NCBI GenBank assembly: GCA_032622095.1 | Contig: CP136066.1 | Location: 157,749,152 to 157,813,151 of the forward strand | Length of the DNA stretch: 64,000 bases | Direction: 5' to 3' | DNA from: Siphonodentalium dalli | Lineage: Eukaryota; Mollusca; Scaphopoda; Gadilida; Siphonodentaliidae | Shown here: positions 34,809 to 46,631 of the stretch, piece by piece | Numbering within the stretch: position 1 is the first letter of the stretch | How the letters are laid out: every line of letters begins with the position of its first letter | Notes under the pieces: generated by a model | Seen by the model: only the letters and a program-made list of their open reading frames with translations | What the model was told of the DNA's origin: nothing | The model's database searches: none | Position numbers and translations under genes: made by a program

Positions 34809-35624
34809 CGAGTGGCGATACATCCATCGGTACAAACACATTGTGTATACGATACAATTTTGACTGGATGACCAGAAAATAAAAGATGGCGGTTAATCCA
34901 AGTCTCCAACAGAACAGACATGCGCGCTCCAATTAAAATTACCCATAATTCACTTCACTACACAGGGGTTCCCAAAGGGTTATACATTATTTTCAGGCTA
35001 TCAGAGTATTTATATTTTCAACAACATATTATTACACCGGTGACTTTAAGTTTACAATTTCAGCCTGTCCTGACCCTATGGATACGATTTATGATATTTT
35101 CAAAAACGTATTATACACCGGTGCCGTTAACTTTACAATTTCAGCATATACGTGATTCTATTGGTACGATTGATTAAGGTACAAAAAAAAATATCCAAGA
35201 ATATATTTCTCCATTCGACCATGAGTCTAGACAGATCTGTACACTAGTGTCCACCCACTTCGTGGCGGGAATAATGTACCTCCTGACTCACTTTTTAATT
35301 TGTTTTTAGATTTTTCCCCAAAAAGATAATCTAAAATGCACATTGTCTTCTTCCGGGAGGCAAAAACGAAAATAATGTATTAAGGGTGGAGATAATTAGT
35401 GTATACGTCAAATTCGTTCCATCTTGGTTTATAAACTGGCCTAATAACCCAAGATGGCTCCCAATATGGTGGCCGGTATATAGGTGGGAATTGTGAAATT
35501 TGTAAGAACGCACGATTACTTGCTAAAATAGTCTAACTAACACAACGGCCGTTGATAAACTGCTACAGTTTTATGTAATATATATATATATATCCCGATC
35601 CATCGACTAGAACATTTAAGTGAA

Positions 35625-38600
35625 CACAAAGCACCTCCTGGTCCCATTTAAAAAATTAAATATTTAATTAGTTTTAGTCCAAAACTAATCGAAAACCTAT
35701 TTTTGTTCATCTTCTCGATATGCATACATACAATAATGGGGCATGGGTGGATATAATTTGTATGTATGATAATTTCATGCCGTCAGTGGTTACTATATGA
35801 CATATTAACCCCAAGATGGCTGCCAATACGGTGGCCGGTATATGGATGGAAATTGTAAATATGTCATGTCGCAATTAACACCACCTTTTAAAAGCAATAG
35901 TTCTATCATATTCATATCATTTTTGCAATACTAGGACGTAACAGTGACCAGTTCTATTAAAATAACAACCAGATTGGTACCCACGAGTGAGAGGATCGAC
36001 AAGTTTTGCATTCATTCGCGCTCAAGTAAGATTTCTTCTTCGAAGTCGGTGGCATGTCTTGCAAATTATTTCACAATAGACATGATTGATTTAAGGCAGA
36101 TGGTTGTTTAACTATCTTTGCGAAAAGAATAAGGGAATTATGTGGGTTATATTAAGTCAAACACGACATTTAAGAATACTTGGCACTCTCTATGGCTATT
36201 TGTAACAAAATGCGACCGCGAATAACAGAATTAACCAATTAACCAATTCGAATATATATCTCATCAAATAACTCATGTTGAGGGGTGGTTACAAGAACGG
36301 AGCTAGTGATACATTGGGTCTCATGTATACCGTTCTAATAGTAAGTATAATGGATCTCATTGACCAATAGCAATTGCTGCCCAGTCCGCAAGAGGACATA
36401 TCCAGCAAATTGTCAAAAATTCACATCATACGGGTTCGTTCAATTTCATCATCACGCAATAGACTCGTTGAATTTTGTATTCTAACATTTACCGGATTAT
36501 TTTCCATGACACATATTTCGCACACATAGAGATGGAAAGCTGGTTGTTTTTCCTCTTGTAGTTTGTCAGCTGCTTAAAGGATGGGGATGTTTTCTTGTAC
36601 TAGCAATAGATAAGTTGCAAAGCAAAGTCAAGGCTCTACGCGACATTTCAAACAACGAAAATACCAGCGATGTAATAAACCACATAAAACTGTCAAACTA
36701 TGTTCCTATATATTTCGATTGTATGTTACTCTGTATAGTATGGGACTGGAGTTTCGTGTCACCCCATGTGCACTCGTGATTTCCAGAAGTGACTGAACAA
36801 TTGCTTGTAAGACGAGGTACCCAAAATATAGACAGTTATCGCATGCTAGATGAACAGTCATATTACCCATATCTTTGTATGCTGATGCGTAGGTATGATT
36901 ACTTCTGGAAGGATGTAATTTCATAAAACAGCATATAGATCGGAGTATTGGCATGGAGTTTTATCATGTAGACTGATACATTTTGGACTGTTGGTATCCC
37001 AATGTAAGTTTTAGCTCATTATGACAACAAAATCAAAAGGACGACAATTGCAATTATGTGAATACATGCCATACACAGGTTGATACCAGGAAGCGTATAC
37101 TAACTTTCTAGATAAGTCCAAAAATAATGCGATTAAGGACCTGCTGATGTCAGCATGTCGGATGTCTGAAACATACCGTATTTTGATTATTGCCGTTCAT
37201 GATTAAAGCATTATAATTTCACCCAACCGTCATATCTAACGCCAGATGTGTTGGAGTTAAATTCAAATGTATCTATACTTACCCCACTATGCGCGACGTG
37301 AGTGGACCGTGTGTAATGCGTATCCTGATATTATATTGCGGTAGTGTTTGATGTGCAAATGGGTAAAACAAAATGAGATCACGAGTCTTGGTGTAATTTG
37401 TCGCTTCATCTCAGAAATAACATATAGCAACAACTTTTGTGCAGACCAGAATCTGATCTACGATAACTCATCCATAATAACTCCGAATGTGCTGAGCGAA
37501 ATCAGTAACTGGACACGATAGCCGTAGTTTAGTATTTACTGAACAGCGTGTGGGGAATACATGCATATATCTTTGTACAATCGGGACGATATCGGGACGA
37601 GGAATTATTCGCCATATTGTTTTCCACCGGTGTTGCCTGTAAATACGAATATTGAATACAGCCCGAATGATATATTATTAATGACATGGGTTTTACGGTT
37701 CAAACACCAATGGTACTTGGAACAGCAGCAGGTCTCCTGGTCTGAATATGACCCGCTCAGATGTAACATAACGTAGACAACTTTTCCACCAAGTTGGAAA
37801 CCACATTTGATATTTCTGAAGGTTATCGCGTTCATATATTGCAAATAAAGCGGTCCTTCGCGGCGATCTTGTTCAACAGAAACTGCACAATTAAGTTAGA
37901 CACACAGGAGGGATTCTCATTCTGGACAAAACTATTCTTATGCTTATCACTGATCAGATAATTTTTCGGAAGATGCAAAATCTGAACTAATTTTGTACGA
38001 CGAGCGCTATCTTTTTCTGAATCTCATCTTTGTTTGCGTTATTGGACACAAGTCAATGAAAGCGGCGATGGTGATTTAGGATCTGGAAAAAATCACCCTG
38101 TGTTATCACGGCCATCTTCTGTGGGTCGAAGCTATTGTACAGCAATTTTACATTGTACATATAACAGATTAATGGAGGCACTGACTCAGTGTTTCAAATG
38201 TGGTTGCTTCAGCGAGTGTGAACAAATTATCATTTCTTATCGAAGTGGTCATGTATTTATCGGATGTACAATGAGATGTTCCTGATCTCACACCTAACTT
38301 TAAAATCGGTCCAAATTGTCGCCCAGTCACGCCGGTGTGAACCCGCATCAGCCTCGTCTAGCCCAGACTTCGATAATGGTATCAACGACATATCCACCTC
38401 ATATGTCCCATCATATCCGGCAGCACTCGGCATAATATTCATTGAGAAAGATTGACCTTCTATTGTCGGGTTTAAGTAATTTCATATTGATTATGTTAAA
38501 GGTAACTGGCATAAAGAACAATCAGGCATGCAATGAATTACTGTTACTCGGTTCTTCGTTTTAAACAATCCTGTTCATCTGAAAATACCTCGCTCAAATT

Positions 38601-38870
38601 GCCACCTATTTCAAGGGACACGGATTACTTGAGCACAAATGCTCATGAATGCAAGATTCGTCAATAATGGGCACCATTCTGGTGCCAATTTTAAATAGAA
38701 TTGCACATCATGATGTCCCGGAGTAACATGATACAGAATATAATACTTTGGGTTGTGTGTGACATTCTGCGCTTTATGGCTTCCGAGAAGATGACAAAAA
38801 TGGCTTTAGGTTATTTTTGGAGTAAAATACCTAAATTTTATTAAAAAAATGAGTGACAGGAGGTGCATAT
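35625..38870. other. Core between the inverted arms
   Basis: Apart from the receptor-like stretch at 37570-37950 and one 'caagatggctgccaatacgg' unit at 35811, I find no recognisable gene. Open frames on both strands (for example 38034-38285 and 36706-36954) are short and have no clear family. Confidence 0.45.
37570..37950 (+). pseudogene. Decayed Cys-loop receptor-like ligand-binding fragment
   Basis: One frame reads YNRDDIGTRNYSPYCFPPV, then a short gap to VLRFKHQWYLEQQQVSWSEYDPL, an in-frame TAG, and FPPSWKPHLIFLKV. In nicotinic-type Cys-loop receptors the corresponding order is YN..RPV, W...W.D..L.W...Y, and P..IW.PD..LYN, with the same 18-residue step between the two last tryptophans. 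About 16 residues are missing before the first W block. Downstream in another frame is AAILFNRNCTI, reminiscent of the pre-Cys-loop strand. No intact exon borders are seen. It is probably a captured and broken gene piece; chance resemblance cannot be excluded. Confidence 0.38.
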
Positions 38871-39895
38871 TTTCACTTTATTGTTCGAGTTTGTAGATTA
38901 GATCGGGATACACCTTAAACTATAGTTTAACAGTTCATCAACGACCGCTTTGTTAGTTAAGCATTTGAGCAAGTAATTGTGCGTTCTTACATATTTCCCA
39001 ATTTCCACCTATATTGCGGCTGCCATATTGGCAGCCATTTTGGTTAGTATGTCATTTTTTAATCCAAGGCGGAATGAAATTGCCGTATACACCAATTATT
39101 TCCATCCTTACAAATTCTTTTCTTTTTTTTTGCCTTCCAGAAAATAACAAATATGCGTTTTATATCATTTTTTAGGAAAAATTCTAAAATTTATTACAAT
39201 TTCGGGTCTGGGGGTACATTATATATTGTTTCTACTTTAATGTTCGAGTTTGTAGACAGAAAGTTATATACTATTACATTCTTTAGCAGAATTTGTGTTA
39301 ATTTAAGCCTATTGACATGTAACCGTGAGTTATGTGTGCCTTATACCACAGCATGGCGCATCTTAACTTTATGGTGAGGGTTGATTTTTCTGCCTCTGAT
39401 AATAGTGCGGCCTGCAGCGATAAGTTATATATCAAAATATAGCCAATTGGCAGTAGTTTCCCATGGTATAAAACAATGCGGCATACCCGTCTTATTTTAT
39501 GATTTAAAAGAAACTAAAGACAATGCTTTGCGTGAATCGTCATATTTGTCTCACCCAAAATATTATTTTACGTCATATGACGTCATGACTGCAATTCCGA
39601 GATTCAATGGTTACATGTATTACACTACTCTGGTTATCGCGCCACTCTCAGGTATCAAAATTGGACGAATATTTCTTCTAAAAATGTGTGAAAATACTCT
39701 GTCAAAAATGTCGGCTTTATTTAAAAAATGACCGATTTTTTCATCGGGTGTCTCAAGAAAACCACGCGGTGAGAAAAAAGTCCGCCTATCTGACAAATAC
39801 AATATACAGATTCCGAAAGTTTAGTATTTACGCTAACTAAAAATGTAGGTCTCATAAATTCCCTCTCCAGGCGACATCTATGTCCATATTTGCCT

Positions 39896-40400
39896 GGCCT
39901 ATATATACAGACCACACCCCTCATCCGATCATCACCAAACTTGATATGGACATTCATGGTGACTTCTAGATGGGAGCCATCATTTTTCCCCCCGAAATTC
40001 GTAAAAAAAACAAACATTGCTGCCAGTGTCCATCTTGGATTTCGGCACACCCTTCAGGCCACATCCCTCATTATATCGTCATTAAACTCCATATGGATCC
40101 TCGGGGTGACTTCCAGATGAGAGCCATCGATTATTTCCAAAACTCGTTAAAAACAAGGCTGCCAACGGCCATCTTGGATTTTACTCCTTGTCTGACTAAA
40201 TCATTTGGCACACCCTACAGGCCACACCCCTCATCCAATCGTCACCAAACTTCATATGTATATTCTAGGTGACCTCTAGATTGGACCATTCGATTTGTTA
40301 TAAAACGTGGCTGCCAGCAGTCATCTTGGATTACAAATTTGAATCCATCTACACACTCTGCAGCCCCCACATTTATGGGTGAAATGTTTCAAATAAAAAT
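39896..40400. repeat. Family G tandem array (right part)
   Basis: Three further units with 'cttctagatgggagccat', 'caccctacaggccacacccc' and 'catatgg' spaced about 150-160 bases, in the same direction as 31551-33345. Confidence 0.72.
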
Positions 40401-41441
40401 AATTTCATGTACACAATACAAGAACTTAAGGCTTTTGCTGTAACTCTTTTGGCATCCTTTCTTATTTATCATTCTATTCATTTCTGAGCAAAAAATAAAC
40501 TCCTTCCCAGGTTGAGCTACAATGTCATTGACATTAAAACGTTTTTTATTTAACTATATGGGGGATTTTCAGGTTGGCCACAAAAAAACGTTGTGAGGGA
40601 TGTCAGGTTGATAATTTCCAAACGTTTGAGAGATTGAAGTACCAGTTGTAAAATTCCAACTTTAGAAGGGATGTGCAAAGGGAATTTTGTGAACTTCTAA
40701 CAAGGGCTATGGTCTGGTTGTCTTGCAGTGTGCAATTATAAAATTCAAGGTGAAGACCCCTGTTCAACGAAGATCCTCCGGCTATGTCCCTGTTTAGAAC
40801 TACTGTCATTTTGACAAGTACTGACTGTTTTAGTCGGACATAGCTTATTCGAGCCTCCATTTTTTCTATGTAATTTGGAAAGATGTATAAGATAGGCTCG
40901 CAATTAAATACACGAAATATTGACATACCGTTGTCATATGCTCTGAAAAATATTTGCCATGGCCACAGCCAGTTTCCAGCTTTTTAAAATTTTAAATGAA
41001 ACAGATGCTCTTTATTTCCATGCCGTGCACGCATGCATGGTTGTTGTTTGTCCACCGTCTTCAAAGTTGTATTTTGTATGATGTCAATGCTTCTTTCTGT
41101 GACATATATACTGTAGAATGATAGTTCAAATATTGATGGTCATATATATCGATACCGGGAAAAATTCAAAAACGAATATTATTAGGTTTATTTTAAGTTT
41201 GAGTGCAGCATTTGCAGTATGTTTTTTTTACCACTTTTCGTGGGTCGGGACTGGGTACCGGTTCCACAAAATCGGGTTGACAAAAATAAAATAATTATAA
41301 TGAGGTATATATACTGGATACCAGAGAAGGTGGCAATACTATACATGTATCTCGGGCTTAAATTTTTTTCTCTCCATACCACACATAACAATATGATGTT
41401 CTGATAACAGTAGAAACCTTTCTGCTGTGTCACACTTCGAG

Positions 41442-41537
41442 CCCACAGGCGCCTGGGGAAATTACTAAAATACCAATATAGAATATACTGATATAGTCTG
41501 TATTGGTATTTTAGTTATTTTCCCCATGGGCCTATGG
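41442..41537. repeat. Small foldback, 'aattactaaaataccaatat' type
   Basis: The arms 'ggggaaattactaaaatacc' and complement close on a short loop. The same unit is at 60478-60585, inside another element. Confidence 0.75.
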
Positions 41538-42700
41538 TCCCCGTAGCCAACATAATATGTTGGCTATATCGTGTGTGCCATAATATTTATATCAGTCTGG
41601 GCTAGACGATGATGTCGATCAAGATGGGCGAAAATCCTGACATCAGAAGCCATATAGACCACCCCCGTGATTTCGTGTTATAACCGAACAAATATTGGGT
41701 ACGTGGTGGTTTGAACCTAAATTGTATTTAATAATGATTGTAGCATTTGTTACACCCCGTCCGGTTCACAGGATGGACATAGGCCGATAAATAAAAAAGT
41801 TAAATAGTTTTAATGAAAAGCACCAGAATATCACCCAACACTCGTCGGCTACTTAAACTTGTCATAAAAGGTGACTAGCTAGCGTGTATGCTTTATTCTC
41901 TCATCCAAATATAGACACATGACAATTACATGTAACGCATATTGAGAAATAGATAATTATATACAATAGTCATATAACATAATTACATACAAAGGATGAT
42001 ATATGCATGTAACCCCGGACATTTTGCAGGTTTGAAAAAAACCAACACCCTCTTATTTGTTGTCAAAACCGCTACCAACCAGATCAGCTGGTTGCTCGTA
42101 ATATATGTAAAAACTGGTCAACAATTCCCCATTATTACTATCCATAATCCATCCGCCCGGTAGTGGCTAATATCAAAAGCCTCGACTAGATTACCAAATG
42201 ATCGCCCATGCAGTCTCTGTTTTAATTCTATTCCATATGCAATAACCAATAACAAGCAGAATATTGAAGAACACACAGACAAAATACATGTATTCTTTGA
42301 AATGGCAGAAACGGGAATAGGGACTCAGACCCAACCACGTGTATACCACCGGACCTTGTATCCTGGAATGTTTACGCGACCCACCGGTATAAACAGACTT
42401 ATAAGGCGCGGGAAATTTTATTCATTTCATAGAATCTAGAGAAAGAAAAAAATCGGGGTTTCTTCGGCATGGCCATGGAATAATAATCAGCGTTCCTTGT
42501 TAGATTTTACCTGTTATAATATGGTATGACTAAAGAGCAATCCCTAAAATCGACTATAAGTGTATTTTACAAGTGGCGTATGGACCGTGTTGTTGTCTGA
42601 ATGCCTGGATATATATACAAAAAATAACGCTGAATACAATTTGAAAAGCAGCAACAGACTGGTAACCTGCGTGTTCAAGATACACGTCACAAAGGTGTGA
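41538..42700. other. Stretch upstream of the RING exon
   Basis: Contains CCAACATAATATGTTGG near 41549 and 'cttataaggcgcgggaaatt' at about 42401. The second could be part of a promoter, but I cannot show it. Confidence 0.3.
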
Positions 42701-42740
42701 CGTCATACAAACATGTCGGCAAGACGAAGATGGAACCAAC

Positions 42741-43068
42741 ATGAGCTGGTTGCCCAACATCGCTCTCAAAGTCGATTCTATTCCATTCTGTAGGGGAAAT
42801 TGCGATATATGTAAACAAAGGAATGTTAAGGTGAAATCACTTCTGTGTAACAGGCACACTTTTTGTCGAACATGTCGCGAATTTGCTCCGCAGTTCAGAA
42901 GGAACGACTTCAATTGCAAAGTATGTTCATCGGCATCCAGGCGTCGCGAACGGGAACGAATGAACTCGGTGAACAAATTCCTGGACGCCCAGCTGCCGAT
43001 AAGAAGAGGACTGGGATTCGAAGATGTGACATTTAACTTGGATGGCAGCAGATTTATAACATTTACCA
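42741..43068 (+). CDS. RING-finger protein, first coding exon
   Basis: From the ATG at 42741 the frame encodes a C3HC4 RING with the ligand pattern C21-x2-C24-x11-C36-x2-H39-x2-C42-x2-C45-x13-C59-x2-C62. All eight zinc ligands are present at legal spacings. RING domains typically serve as E3 ubiquitin ligase modules. A basic RRRERER stretch follows, then LGFEDVTFNLDGSRFITFT. A consensus donor GTAAGT at 43069 leaves in phase 1; unspliced, the frame stops at 43077. An upstream ATG at 42714 is in another frame. No partner exon is evident before the Harbinger element that starts 350 bases later, so it is either split by that insertion across an intron or continues beyond what I can recognise. It could be a TRIM-like gene. 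The antisense 140-codon frame is a shadow. Confidence 0.62.
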
Positions 43069-43599
43069 GTAAGTGTTAGGACAAAAGGGTACATGCACAT
43101 GCTGGCAAAGTTATCTGACAATATTAAAATGTAAAGTAGATATAGCCATCAATGAAGAATTTCATGAAAATTTGCCAGGCGTGTAAACCCTCGGGTATAT
43201 TTTTGCGCCCTTGTTGTTTGACCAATTCATTTGTATATTAATTTATGTGTGTTGACGTGTTGTAATTATGGCAATCTGAAAAGGAGGCACATCAGGCCTA
43301 CATGTACGTGAGCGCTGCACTTGTCATCCGATCCCATTGACCAAAATATGTTTGTAAACTTGTTTTGTAAACATGTATTATGATAAATATATAAATCTAA
43401 ATTATGTAGCGCGTGCCCCAGGGGTCAATACTATGAAACTTTTTCTTTGTAAGAATCTACAATTGTTTGTAAGAAATAACAATTTATCATTCCGCCAATA
43501 CTATGAACCTACGATTACAAACATAAATCACAAATAGTACGTGTTCTTTGTATTTACAAATATCTCCAATCACAAAGAATGTTCGAGTACTATGAAACA

Positions 43600-44290
43600 T
43601 ATTTTTTCAGTTTTCGCACCCTTAACCCGGATAATATATATATCTATGATACGCAGGGACGTGGCGACAAGGGGTCGATTCACCTCCTCGTGAAAATATT
43701 TTGTCAGCTGGAAATCACAAGTACAACGCACAGGGACGTCGCGACAAGGGGGTTGGGTTATGTTTCTCGCTCCAAACATTTTATCAACACGTTCAACAGC
43801 TGGAAATTTGATACCTGAAACAACATGAATTGGAAATTTTACAACAACAATAGGATGAACTTGTTCTGTTATTTTGTTTTTTCCAACAATTTATAAAGGG
43901 GTATGTTTTGTTTTAGACCAACATTTGCATATTTACCTCCTTTGGTCAAAAGTTTGGATTGAAATGGCCTATATTTATAAATTGTCAAACCTTATGGGGT
44001 GTCAGCTTGGATGTGAGGTAGCAGTATGTGTTCCTTGTAACTACTGAAATTACCCAATTTATTGAAAGTTACAACGTTAAAGAACTTGTGTAGAATGTCT
44101 ATATAGGGTGTCAAACATAAATTGTCGATTTTCACATCCTTAAACCAGAGCATATATAACCATCTGATTCGCAGGTATGTAGCCCCCCCCCCCTTATGAA
44201 AATGTGTTATCAATGGAAATCTCATAAACAGGGACATGCGATAGTGGTCTTGGGAACACGATGCCTGGCACATTACAGCTGTTCAGAATA
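43600..44290. repeat. Family P repeat inside the Harbinger 5' region
   Basis: 'cagggacgtggcgacaaggg' at about 43655, 'cagggacgtcgcgacaaggg' at 43731 and a weaker unit near 44173, with 'ttccaacaatttat' and 'ttttagaccarcatktgcat'. The same ordered blocks appear at 61990-62290, so this is a separate repeat that lies within the transposon. Confidence 0.6.
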
Positions 44291-44524
44291 GGAAGGGGCG
44301 AGTAGCCGCCAAATCGTATGAGTCACAACATCTCTGACAAAAGTTTTTGATTAATACAAATAGTGAGTGATACTTGCGGATTATAGCCAACATTATCATG
44401 TAACATGTATTTCCATAATCAATGATATATCCAAGAATGTTAACGGTGAGTGAAGTTTGTCCTATTTATTTTTACGCCGGGTATATATATACTGCATTTA
44501 GCTGTTTTGAACTATTCATTTACA

Positions 44525-45205
44525 ATGGCGTATTCTTCCGATGAGGATATCGATTTGGTGGTTATTGGCGGGCGTCCTCCTAGACGAGAACGTATCTTTT
44601 TAGAAAGAAGGTTCGAAACTTCATTGCTGTACGAATTCCGGGAGAGGTACAGGGTGCCCGAAAGTGTGGTGGAGTTATTGGTGGAGAAGATTGGCGATTA
44701 TCTATTGCCAATGACCGGTCGTAGCAGACCACTGACACCACGGCAGCAGATCTTAGTTTTCCTTCATTTTTTGGGAACGAATGGTTTTTACCATATGGTG
44801 AAAGACTGCCATGGCATTGGAAGAGACACCGTGAAACGAGTTGTGCATAAGGTGGCACCACTCGTAGTGGATTTAGCACCGGATGTTATTCGCTAGCCAA
44901 GGAACCCAGTTCAAATTGCAGAGAACTTTTTCGACATCAGCGGTATTCCGGGAGTGTGTGGATTGGTAGACGGTTCACACATCAGAGTTATCCCCCCTGC
45001 TGTCGACGAACGGAGTTATGTGAATAGGCACCATGTCCATTCCATTAACTGTGCAATTGTTTGTGGTCCAGACCTGTACATTTATTTCGCCAGTACACGC
45101 TTACCTGGCAGTGTGCATGATTCCCGTGTTCACTATCGTTTACCGCTAGGCCACACACGACGTTGTGAATTTTACGGGTGGAGGAAAGACCATGCAGAGG
45201 CTTGA
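44525..45205 (+). pseudogene. HARBI1-like DDE nuclease, interrupted
   Basis: The frame starts at ATG 44525 (MAYSSDEDID). It runs through a helix-rich N-terminal half (LTPRQQILVFLHFLGTNGFY, then GIGRDTVKRVVHKV) to a TAG at 44894-44896, where the family usually has Trp. The same frame continues with FFDISGIPGVCGLVDGSHI (first catalytic Asp), NRHHVHSIN and LPGSVHDSRV (second Asp), then stops at 45203. The region that should carry the third acidic residue and the conserved C-terminus is absent or unrecognisable. Typical length is about 350 residues, and about 226 codons remain. It should be inactive. The upstream ATG at 44450 is in frame but its segment looks non-coding. Confidence 0.87.
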
Positions 45206-46200
45206 TTTCACCGAGAAATCGTCCCACTGCGTGTAGAAACCACCTACCCCCGGAAAGCAACTGACAAACTTGCCCAGATACACGATTCCGGTCACCCTCC
45301 ATATGACGGGGTTGGACCAGCTTCGTCAGCGATGGACGGCCTGTGACGGTGTAATGCACCTGGCACTACCGACTGGACCCCGGGGCCCCCGCACCACTCC
45401 TATAACCGAGACCATTAGCACGTCCCTGTTTCGATACACCCCCCTCCCGATAAAATGGAGCCACGTTACTGCCTCGATGTGTTATGATAAGAGTAGCGGA
45501 TCAGTTTGAAATAATAGGATGGTCACAATATATATAATGCTATACCATCAAAATAATATTTTATTTTCACAAACTGAATGATTGTAAATTTGTAATTTGT
45601 AAAAACAATGATACCAAATTGTTTGTAGTACTCGTTATTACACTGACTTGTACTTACAAACACATACTACAAACGAACCGTTTAATTGTTAACTTGCGCA
45701 GACAAGTGGTCATCAACTTAGCAATCCGTGAACCGATTGGACAGCTCTGATAAGCGATCACCTCTCAACTTATGATTGGTTATTTCTTTTGTAACTCTGG
45801 CCCGCCGTGATTCAATATATTGTGAATCACTCACAAGCAAAGGTTTGTCCGTAAGCAATCTACAATAATCAGCAGTAGATCTTTGTGAAATTTGCGAGAT
45901 TTTGTTAGCTCATCGTTTCATAGTACCGGCGTTAGTGATAATCACAATATGATAGCACGCATTGTAACTTCCCCATATAAATTGTTGTCAGTTATTTTAG
46001 CTCTATATGCACGTCCGTCTAATTTGAACTGGTATTCAGATAACACTGATAACAGGTGCATGGGAGCAGAGTGGGGAGTTATTTTTTTCTAAGTTTTACA
46101 GCTGCCTTTTAGGGTTTCACCTCTCGTCCAGTCTAAGGTATTACAATAATACGGCTAAATTTTCCCTGTACTATGAAACCACTGTGATAGTTAACACAAA
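45206..46200. other. Harbinger 3' region without recognisable coding
   Basis: After the truncated nuclease the sequence up to the terminal zone shows no catalytic-Glu motif in any frame. The last ~700 bases are AT-rich with repeated 'tttgtaa'/'ttacaaa'. Confidence 0.5.
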
Positions 46201-46631
46201 TTTGTAATTACAAATTAATAAATACAATTTGTATTTACAGGTATAAAATTGTTCATAGTATTGACCCCAGGTCGCAGCGACATTTAGATCGAACCGAACG
46301 GCTCTTAGTCTTAAGTCTGAGTTCAATTGTTTCTATCACACTTGGTGTCAATATCGGATGGACCATCTAAACAATTGTTATTTCTATCTATACATGTAGT
46401 GTGGGGTGGAAACAATTCTTGTGCAATAATAAATATATCAAGAAATAATAGGGAAACAATAGATTAAATGTAACGCCTTTGACGACCTATATATAATCTC
46501 TATTCTTTGCGAGTGTTCGGCAAACAGCCTTCTTCAGGTACAAATGAACAAATAGGCAAGAAATAATAGGTATATGTAGATACCTCAACTATCCACGACA
46601 TGTTTCGTTCACTAAGATGAAGATTATTCTT

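Larger units (their letters stand above)
33352..39895. mobile_element. 6.5-kb structure with long inverted arms
   Basis: The arms match in inverted orientation: 33352-33930 against about 39300-39895 (AGGTAAATATGGACATAG / CTATGTCCATATTTGCC at the tips), and 35290-35620 against about 38890-39170. The left arm carries an extra ~1.3 kb (33960-35290) with internal duplications. Family G array sequence continues on both outer sides in the same direction, and the left array breaks at CACAC where the right resumes AGACCACACCCC. This indicates insertion into the array. ATAC on both sides may be the target duplication. No transposase is visible. The class is uncertain (foldback-like or another long-TIR DNA element). 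Confidence 0.6.
43422..46267 (+). mobile_element. PIF/Harbinger transposon, complete ends, inactive
   Basis: Terminal inverted repeats GGGTCAATACTATGAA (43422) and TTCATAGTATTGACCC (ends 46267) are flanked by CAG on both sides (43419-43421 and 46268-46270). The element is 2846 bases. Both subterminal zones are rich in TTTGTAA/TTACAAA words, which may be transposase binding sites. It encodes a broken HARBI1-like nuclease. The Myb/SANT-like partner usual for the superfamily is not found. The 5' zone (43600-44290) contains family P repeats that also occur at 61975-62290. Confidence 0.88.

Noticed and set aside
33352-39895. Polinton/Maverick identity for the long-armed structure
   Set aside because: The ends start with AG and the arms are long, but no 6-base target duplication matches, and no polymerase, integrase or capsid-type frame is visible.
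42554-42976. 140-residue open frame on the - strand
   Set aside because: Antisense shadow of the RING exon; the + strand shows a full set of zinc ligands and a consensus donor.
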